Made by a program: the position numbers and the translations under genes
In this document: one piece after another, positions 58,513 to 64,000 of the stretch
How positions within the stretch are numbered: the stretch's first letter is position 1
Layout: every line of letters begins with the position of its first letter
Source: Azophilus sp965215035
GTDB taxonomy: Bacteria > Pseudomonadota > Gammaproteobacteria > Pseudomonadales > Azotimanducaceae
Direction: 5' to 3'
Length of the DNA stretch: 64,000 bases
NCBI GenBank assembly: GCA_965215035.1
Contig: OZ244040.1
Coordinates: 1,922,001 to 1,986,000, forward strand
The notes under the pieces: model-generated
The model's database searches: none
What the model was told of the DNA's origin: nothing
The model's input: the letters and a program-made list of their open reading frames with translations, nothing else

Positions 58513-58932
58513 TCAAACCCGGGTGGCGGCCTGTTCGGCCTCGTGGTGAATTCTCGACACCATGGCCCGCAGGCCGTTGCCCCGGGTGGGGCTTAGGTGC
58601 CCGATCAGGTCCAGTTCGTCGAATAGCGCCTCGATGTCGAAGGCGCGAATTTCCGCTGGCGGCTTGTTCTGCAAGGCGGCCAGCACGATGACGATCAGGC
58701 CGCGCACGATGTGCGCATCGCTGTCGATGCGCAACCGCAGCTTGCCGTCCCGGAGTTCGGTGACCAGCCACACCTGGCTCTGGCAGCCGCGCACGATATT
58801 TGCCGGCACCTTGTCTTCCTCGGGCATTTCCGGCAGCGCCCTGCCGATGTCTATGACAAACCGGTACTTGTCTTCCCAGGAGTCGAAATAGGCGAAGGAA
58901 TCGCGAATCTCGCCGAGTTGCGCTGTTACCAC
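58513..58932 (-). CDS. sufE: Sulfur acceptor protein SufE
   Basis: This 139-residue protein accepts persulfide sulfur from SufS. Cys50 in NIVRGCQSQVW is the acceptor residue of the family, and the surrounding fold (DSWEDKYRFVIDIGRALPEMPEEDKVP) matches SufE. GTG start at 58932. It is the last gene of the Suf operon on the minus strand, 37 bp after sufT. Confidence 0.93.
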   Translation of the reverse strand: MVTAQLGEIRDSFAYFDSWEDKYRFVIDIGRALPEMPEEDKVPANIVRGCQSQVWLVTELRDGKLRLRIDSDAHIVRGLIVIVLAALQNKPPAEIRAFDIEALFDELDLIGHLSPTRGNGLRAMVSRIHHEAEQAATRV

Positions 58933-58969
58933 CGGTCTGCCACCCGTCGGCTGTCCCGCGTCTTGTGGG

Positions 58970-59497
58970 CTAATACAGGCCCAGTTCCAGCCGCGCTTCG
59001 TCGCTCATCATGTCCCTGGACCAGGGCGGGTCGAAAACGAGCTGCACGTCGACGCGCCGCACGTTCGGCACCATGGCCACACGGGATTTGACGTCGTCGA
59101 CCAGTACGGGCCCCATGCCGCACCCGGGCGCCGTCAGGGTCATGACGACGGTCACCGCGCCGTCCTCGTTGATCTGCCGGTCGTAAACCAGCCCCAGGTC
59201 AACGATATTCACCGGAATTTCGGGGTCGAACACGCTTTGCAGGGCCGACTCGACCTGGGTGGGGTCCACCCGGGCATTCGTGGGCTCGGCGAACTCCAGC
59301 ACTTCCGGCGTGAAACCCAAGGCATCGGCATCGGCACCGTCGATGCGAGCCATGTTGCCGTTGAAAACCACGGTGTAGGTGCCGCCCAGGGACTGCGTGA
59401 GGGTGACGAAGGTGCCCTGTGGGATGCTGACCCGGTCACCGGTTGGAACCAGCCGCGCGTCCACCGTGCGGCCGATAGGCACAACGCGCCGTTGCAT
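58970..59497 (-). CDS. sufT: Fe-S cluster assembly protein SufT
   Basis: This 175-residue protein has an N-terminal strand-rich region (residues 1-75) and a C-terminal DUF59/MIP18-like domain with VESALQSVFDPEIPVNIVDLGLVYD and the TAPGCGMGPVLVDDVK Cys motif. SufT acts with Suf in maturation of Fe-S proteins. It lies 3 bp after the A-type carrier gene in the operon. Confidence 0.92.
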   Translation of the reverse strand: MQRRVVPIGRTVDARLVPTGDRVSIPQGTFVTLTQSLGGTYTVVFNGNMARIDGADADALGFTPEVLEFAEPTNARVDPTQVESALQSVFDPEIPVNIVDLGLVYDRQINEDGAVTVVMTLTAPGCGMGPVLVDDVKSRVAMVPNVRRVDVQLVFDPPWSRDMMSDEARLELGLY

Positions 59498-59500
59498 GGC

Positions 59501-59860
59501 TCAAGCCCCGCCGGCGATGGAAAAGCTCTCGCCGCAGCCGCAGTGGGCCGTCGCGTTCGGGTTCTTGAAGCGCAGGCTGGAATTCAGCCCCTCGGTGACC
59601 AGGTCCACCTCTGTTCCCAGCACCAGGGGCACGTCGCCCTCGCTCACATAGACCGAGACATCTCCGCTGATCGGGAAGGCCCGGTCCCCGTCGGTCGGGG
59701 CATCGATGTAGTCCAGCACGTACATGTAGCCGTTGCAGCCACTTTCCTTGACGCCCAGGCGCAAGTGCCGGCGCCCGGAGCGCGCCACCTGCTCGGTGAT
59801 GTGCGCCGCCGCCGCGCCTGTGACCGAGATGCGGGTGGGGTCGAACGATGCAACGCTCAT
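59501..59860 (-). CDS. A-type iron-sulfur carrier (SufA/IscA/ErpA family)
   Basis: This 119-residue protein has the three conserved Cys: Cys42 (KESGCNGYMYVLD) and Cys107/Cys109 (AHCGCGESF). It receives Fe-S clusters from SufBCD and passes them to apo-proteins. The ATG at 59860 follows GAGGAG. Position between sufS and sufT favours a SufA role. Name withheld because A-type carriers are hard to tell apart by eye. Confidence 0.92.
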   Translation of the reverse strand: MSVASFDPTRISVTGAAAAHITEQVARSGRRHLRLGVKESGCNGYMYVLDYIDAPTDGDRAFPISGDVSVYVSEGDVPLVLGTEVDLVTEGLNSSLRFKNPNATAHCGCGESFSIAGGA

Positions 59861-59884
59861 AAACAACTCCTCAAGGCGGCCAAC

Positions 59885-61150
59885 TCAAATGAAATCCATG
59901 GCCTTTTCCACGCCGGCGACCAGGCGCTCGACATCGCCGGGTGAATTATACAGGCTGAAGGATGCGCGGATGGTGCCGGCGATGCCCAGGCGCTCCATCA
60001 GCGGCATCGCGCAATGATGCCCGGTGCGCACGGCGATGCCCTGCTGATCGAGCAGGGTGCCGAAATCGTGCGGATGGCCGCGGTCCAGGAGAAAGGAGAC
60101 CACCGACAGCCTTTCCGTGGGTTCGCCGATGATTCTGAGGCCGGGCAACTGCTTGAGCCGGTTAACCGCCAAATCGACCAGGTGCCGTTCCCGGGCGAGC
60201 AATTGGCCGCGCGGCAACGCGCCAAGGTAATCCACCGCGGCACCCAGGCCGATTGCCCCGGCGATGTTGGGCGTACCCGCCTCGAACTTGTACGGCAGCC
60301 GGTTGTAGGTGGTTTTCGCTAGGGTGACCTGCTCGATCATCTCGCCGCCGCCCTGGTGGGGAGGCATGGCGTTTAGCCGTTCCGCCTTGCCGTACAGGGC
60401 ACCGATACCGGTCGGGCCAAACATCTTGTGCCCGGAGAAGGCATAGAAGTCGCAGCCCAGTTGGCGCACATCGATGGGCAGGTGTTGAACGGCCTGGGCA
60501 CCGTCGATGAGCGTCCAGGCACCGTAGCCCCGGGCGGCGTGAACAAGGTCGGCGATGGGGTTTATGGTGCCGAGCGCGTTGCTGACATGGCTCACCGCCA
60601 TGATCCTGGTTCTGGCGGAGAGTTTCCCGTGGAAGTCATCTAGGTCGAGCTCGCCGGCGGAGGTAACCCGGGCGGCGACTAGCGCGGCACCGGTGCGTTC
60701 GCACAGCATCTGCCAGGGGACGATATTGGAGTGGTGCTCCATTTCCGTGATCAGAATTTCGTCACCCGGTTTCAGCAACGAGGCCATGCTCTGGGCAACC
60801 AGGTTGATGGCATCGGTGGTACCGCGTGTGAACAGGATTTCCTCGGTATGCGCCGCGCCGACTAGGGCGCGCACCTTTTCACGGGCACCCTCGAAGGCGG
60901 CGGTGGCCGCATCGGCGATGCTATGGGCGGCCCGGTGTACGTTGGCGTTGTAGCCCTCGTAGTAGTCGCGAATGCTGTCTAGAACCTGGCGCGGCTTCTG
61001 GGTGGTAGCGGCGTTGTCGAGATAGACGAGCGGCTGCCCGTTGACGGTACGCTGAAGTAGCGGAAAGTCGCCGCTGATGTCGAGTTCCCCGGCATGGCGG
61101 GATGCCGCCCCGCTGGTGGCCGGGCGCCGGCAGTCGGGGTGCTTGGTCAC
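59885..61150 (-). CDS. sufS: Cysteine desulfurase SufS
   Basis: This 421-residue PLP enzyme takes sulfur from cysteine for Fe-S assembly. Features are YLDNAATTQKP, EMEHHSNIVPW, the PLP lysine in FSGHKMFGPTG and the active cysteine loop RTGHHCAMP. GTG at 61150 overlaps the sufD stop (GTGA); it gives about 25 extra N-terminal residues compared with E. coli SufS, and no later start fits well. Coupled in the Suf operon. Confidence 0.93.
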   Translation of the reverse strand: MTKHPDCRRPATSGAASRHAGELDISGDFPLLQRTVNGQPLVYLDNAATTQKPRQVLDSIRDYYEGYNANVHRAAHSIADAATAAFEGAREKVRALVGAAHTEEILFTRGTTDAINLVAQSMASLLKPGDEILITEMEHHSNIVPWQMLCERTGAALVAARVTSAGELDLDDFHGKLSARTRIMAVSHVSNALGTINPIADLVHAARGYGAWTLIDGAQAVQHLPIDVRQLGCDFYAFSGHKMFGPTGIGALYGKAERLNAMPPHQGGGEMIEQVTLAKTTYNRLPYKFEAGTPNIAGAIGLGAAVDYLGALPRGQLLARERHLVDLAVNRLKQLPGLRIIGEPTERLSVVSFLLDRGHPHDFGTLLDQQGIAVRTGHHCAMPLMERLGIAGTIRASFSLYNSPGDVERLVAGVEKAMDFI

Positions 61151-62286
61151 ACCGTTGACCCCTGTGGCGGGGGGCTGCCGGCCGCACCCGGGAAGGCGCC
61201 GTCGAGCTGCTCTAGGAAGTGCTGCGATACCTCGGTGGCTAGGGGGCCCGTCACGCACTCGGCCAGGAAGCCGATACTCAGCAGCCGCCGCGCCACCGGT
61301 TCGGGTAGCCCGCGGCTCAGCAGGTAGAAAAGCGCGTTGTCGTCAAGTTGCCCGACGGTCGCACCGTGGGCGCAGCGAACGTCGTCCGTATAGATTTCGA
61401 GCTCGGGTTTGGTGTTGATTTCGGCATTGGCATCAAGCGCTAGGTTCTTGTTGGACAGGTCGGCGTCGGCGCCGTCGGCACCGGGATGAATGTGAATGCG
61501 CCCGTTGAAGGAACAGCGGCCCCTGCCAGCCACCAGGTTGTGCAATCGGGTTCTGCTGTGCGTATTCCGTCCGCTGTGTTCAACCACATGCTGGCGGTCT
61601 AGGTGGTGGCCGCGCCCGACGATGCTGGCCCCGGTGCACCGGCACCGCGACCCGGCACCGCGCAGCACTACGTGGGTATCTAGGCGGCGCTGGCGGGCAC
61701 CCGCGGCATGCAGGTGCAAATCCAGGCTGGCGTTCTCCGCCAGGCTTGCCTGTAGCAGCCACCACTGCTCGGCGTCGGTGGCGAGTTCCGCCTGGGCCCA
61801 GCGTACGCTGGTGTCGCGTTCCGCCAGCAGTATTCGTACCGCCGCCTGAACACCGCCGCACGACGCGCCTTCCTCGACCTCGACCCGACACCCCGGATGT
61901 ACCCGCACAACCACCGGCGCGTTGATGCCCGCCGCGTGGGCGAGCACGATGGGGCGTTCCGGCGAGCGCTCGATATCGATCAGCCAGCCGTCCCCGGCGA
62001 GCGCGGCGGTGATGCCCGCTAGGGGATATCGCTCGACATCGAGCGCGAGAGGCGGCGGGTCGGCCAGGGAACGCAACCGGGTGACGGCGACACCGGTAGG
62101 CACATCGCCAAGCGGTGCCCGGGACGCCGAGGGGGCGCCGAGCACCAGGCGCAGCGTTTTGGAAAGGGGGGAGTGCTTCCAGGTTTCCCGGGCGAGGCCG
62201 CTCTTAAGAGCCGCCCGGCAGCGCATTAGGGTGTCGGCGGCCAGCCACTTGGGCGGTGCGCCCAGGGCATCTAGTTCCTCAACCAT
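61147..62286 (-). CDS. sufD: Fe-S assembly scaffold subunit SufD
   Basis: This 379-residue beta-helix protein forms the SufBC2D scaffold. The C-terminal block GRIHIHPGADGADADLSNKNLALDANAEINTKPELEIYTDDVRCAHGATVGQLDDNALFYLLSRG is the SufB/SufD core signature. The N-terminus is divergent, as usual for SufD. ATG at 62286 overlaps sufC by 16 bp. Confidence 0.93.
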   Translation of the reverse strand: MVEELDALGAPPKWLAADTLMRCRAALKSGLARETWKHSPLSKTLRLVLGAPSASRAPLGDVPTGVAVTRLRSLADPPPLALDVERYPLAGITAALAGDGWLIDIERSPERPIVLAHAAGINAPVVVRVHPGCRVEVEEGASCGGVQAAVRILLAERDTSVRWAQAELATDAEQWWLLQASLAENASLDLHLHAAGARQRRLDTHVVLRGAGSRCRCTGASIVGRGHHLDRQHVVEHSGRNTHSRTRLHNLVAGRGRCSFNGRIHIHPGADGADADLSNKNLALDANAEINTKPELEIYTDDVRCAHGATVGQLDDNALFYLLSRGLPEPVARRLLSIGFLAECVTGPLATEVSQHFLEQLDGAFPGAAGSPPPQGSTV

Positions 62287-63017
62287 GCGTAACCCCGCTC
62301 TTCGAGGGCGTGGGCCAGTCCGCCGTCGCCGGATTCCACGATTTTGCCATCGGCCAGGACATGCACGTGGTCGGGCACGACATGGTTCAATAGGCGCTGG
62401 TAGTGGGTAATCAGCAACACGCCGTTGGTGGGGGTGTGAAAGCGGTTCACCCCATCCGCGACGGTTTTGAGTGCGTCGATGTCGAGCCCGGAATCCGTCT
62501 CGTCGAGAACCGCTAGTAACGGTTCCAGCAACAGAAGCTGCAGGATTTCGTTGCGCTTGCGCTCGCCGCCGCTGAAACCCTCGTTGACGCCCCGCTTGAG
62601 GAACGCCGCGTCGAGGTCGAGGCTTGCCGCCAGGGTGCGCACCTTTTTCATGAATTCGAGCGCAGACAGCGGCTTCCGGTCGTGCGCCGCTAGGCGGCTG
62701 TCGTGCGCGGCCTTCAGAAACTCCATGTTGGTGACGCCCGGAATTTCCACGGGATACTGGAAGGCCATGAATACTCCCGCGTGGGCGCGCTGCTCCGGTG
62801 CCAGGCCATGTAGGTCTTTGCCACGGAACCGGATGCTGCCCCGGGTAACCTCGTAGCCGGGGTGCCCGGCCAGTACGTTGGCCAGGGTACTCTTGCCGGA
62901 GCCGTTCGGGCCCATGATCGCGTGCACCTCTCCGGCTTCCATGGTCAGGCTCAGCCCCTCGAGGATGGCTTTGCCGCCCACCTGGACATGCAGGTCGTGG
63001 ATGTGGAGCAGCGTCAT
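62271..63017 (-). CDS. sufC: Fe-S assembly ATPase SufC
   Basis: This 248-residue ABC-type ATPase carries Walker A GPNGSGKST, the Q-loop AFQYPVEIPGV, the signature FSGGERKRNEILQ and Walker B LLAVLDETDSGLDID. It powers the SufBCD scaffold. It overlaps sufB by ATGA. Confidence 0.95.
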   Translation of the reverse strand: MTLLHIHDLHVQVGGKAILEGLSLTMEAGEVHAIMGPNGSGKSTLANVLAGHPGYEVTRGSIRFRGKDLHGLAPEQRAHAGVFMAFQYPVEIPGVTNMEFLKAAHDSRLAAHDRKPLSALEFMKKVRTLAASLDLDAAFLKRGVNEGFSGGERKRNEILQLLLLEPLLAVLDETDSGLDIDALKTVADGVNRFHTPTNGVLLITHYQRLLNHVVPDHVHVLADGKIVESGDGGLAHALEERGYAWLRN

Positions 63018-64000
63018 CCCACGGCCCCTTCCAAGGACACTTCCAGGAGCTTGCCCGCTTCCACGGCGAATTCCATGGGCAACTGCCGGAACACATCCTT
63101 GCAGAACCCGTTGACGATCATGCTCACCGCCCGTTCCGGGTCAATGCCGCGCTGCCGAAGCAGAAAGAGCTGGTCCTCGCTAACCTTCGAGGTCGTGGCT
63201 TCGTGCTCGACAATGGCGGTGGCCGACTTGTTCTCGATGTATGGAAAGGTGTGCGCGCCGCACTGGTTGCCGATCAGCAGCGAGTCGCACTGCGTGTAGT
63301 TGCGGGCGCCGCGGGCGGCTGGCGAGGTGCGCACCAGCCCGCGGTAGCTGTTTTCGCTTTGGCCGGCGCTGATGCCCTTGGCGATGATGGTGCTCTTGGT
63401 GCCCTGGCCGAGGTGGATCATCTTCGTGCCGGTATCGGCCTGCTGATGGTTGTTGGTCAGCGCCACGGAATAGAACTCGCCGACGCTGTGGTCGCCGCGC
63501 AGGACGACGCTGGGGTATTTCCAGGTGATGGCGGACCCGGTTTCAACCTGGGTCCAGGATATCTTGGAGCGGGCGCCGCGGCAGGCACCGCGCTTGGTGA
63601 CGAAGTTGTAAATGCCCCCGTTACCGTCGGCATCGCCCGGGTACCAGTTCTGCACGGTCGAATACTTGATTTGCGCGTCGTCTAGCGCAACCAGTTCCAC
63701 CACCGCGGCGTGCAACTGATTTTCGTCGCGCATGGGGGCGGTGCAGCCTTCCAGGTAGCTGACGTAGGCACCCGCCTCGGCGATGATCAGGGTGCGCTCG
63801 AATTGGCCGGTGTTCTGCTGGTTGATGCGGAAATAGGTGGAAAGTTCCATGGGGCAGCGCACGCCCCTGGGCACGTACACGAAGGAACCGTCGCTGAACA
63901 CCGCCGAATTCAGGGCCGCATAGAAGTTATCGCGCCGCGGCACAACCGAACCGAGATACTTGCGCACCAGCTCCGGGTGACTGTGCACCGCCTCGGAGAT
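63014..64000 (-). CDS. sufB: Fe-S assembly scaffold subunit SufB (5' end outside window)
   Basis: The visible 328 residues carry FSDGSFVYVPRGVRCPMELSTYFRIN, EGCTAPMRDENQLHAAVVELVALDDAQIKYSTVQNWYPGD, GQGTKSTIIAKGISAGQSENSYRGLV and the C-terminal ENKSATAIVEHEATTSKVSEDQLFLLRQRGI. SufB is the scaffold on which the cluster is built. The start lies beyond 64000. Confidence 0.95.
   Translation of the reverse strand: MSEAVHSHPELVRKYLGSVVPRRDNFYAALNSAVFSDGSFVYVPRGVRCPMELSTYFRINQQNTGQFERTLIIAEAGAYVSYLEGCTAPMRDENQLHAAVVELVALDDAQIKYSTVQNWYPGDADGNGGIYNFVTKRGACRGARSKISWTQVETGSAITWKYPSVVLRGDHSVGEFYSVALTNNHQQADTGTKMIHLGQGTKSTIIAKGISAGQSENSYRGLVRTSPAARGARNYTQCDSLLIGNQCGAHTFPYIENKSATAIVEHEATTSKVSEDQLFLLRQRGIDPERAVSMIVNGFCKDVFRQLPMEFAVEAGKLLEVSLEGAVG

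Overview
The window reads as chromosome of an uncultured, high-GC gammaproteobacterium. That lineage call is an inference from the hemH N-terminal sequence (closest in style to Pseudomonas-type ferrochelatases), the SufBCDS operon, the Bcr/CflA pump and the TonB receptor. Most of the DNA is metabolic and closely packed, with many ATGA or GTGA overlaps. Small palindromic repeats and MITE-like elements are scattered between genes, and there is one accessory island at about 48.2-55.8 kb. A secreted protein with two SRCR domains, and many small oxidoreductase/crotonase/FAH-type catabolic genes, would fit a host-associated (for example marine invertebrate symbiont) lifestyle. That is inference only.

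Layout. 1-2.05 kb (minus): crotonase, coaE and a PHP phosphoesterase cut by the window edge. 2.6-4.8 kb (plus): eight-heme cytochrome c lipoprotein with TPRs. 5.2-11.4 kb: Rieske oxygenase, orphan AAA ATPase, class III alcohol dehydrogenase, NhaC antiporter, small membrane-anchored protein. 11.6-12.9 kb: orphan protein with a restriction-type nuclease N-terminal domain, followed by a deleted IS remnant. 13.1-15.7 kb: crotonase and two tandem HCCA-isomerase-like thioredoxin-fold proteins. 15.7-22.2 kb (minus): AtuA/DUF1446 protein, crotonase and both subunits of a biotin-dependent acyl-CoA carboxylase, which resembles the geranyl-CoA (Atu) or leucine/isovalerate type of pathway. 22.4-28 kb: SCO protein, FAH-family hydrolase, MFS pump, tRNA-Arg(CCT), ferredoxin-NADP reductase, ferrochelatase. 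28.4-36.7 kb: SRCR protein, FAH-family enzyme, CHM isomerase, two secreted proteins, malonyl-CoA synthetase-like ligase, methyltransferase-like protein, bactofilin. 37.2-47.9 kb: TonB receptor, DUF819 permease, then a five-gene group (FAD oxidoreductase, nitrilase, small protein, ThDP enzyme, PLP aminotransferase) with a MITE at its start and a fragment of the same element at the stop of its first gene.

48.2-55.8 kb is the accessory island: a 19-C tract; a four-gene set of unknown function (TerB-like, glycine-zipper protein, nuclease-like plus glycine-zipper protein, and a TM/coiled-coil protein whose gene is broken by an IS1634-family insertion with a 13-bp target duplication); a YefM-YoeB toxin-antitoxin pair with a readable promoter and operator; and an ISNCY-type element that truncated an alpha/beta hydrolase gene. 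55.9-64 kb (minus): PepSY protein, thiolase remnant, sodium-solute symporter, and a Suf iron-sulfur operon sufB-C-D-S-A-like-T-E running in from beyond the window. The Suf operon could serve the many Fe-S and heme enzymes nearby (Rieske oxygenase, plant-type FNR partner ferredoxin).

Three interspersed repeat families were found by eye: an ~81-bp palindromic element (ends GTGTATCAGTTTG), a 263-bp MITE with 31-bp inverted repeats, and a 269-bp MITE with CTAG-ended inverted repeats. There is also a recurrent pattern of paired ~25-30-bp direct repeats about 61-72 bp apart in intergenic gaps.
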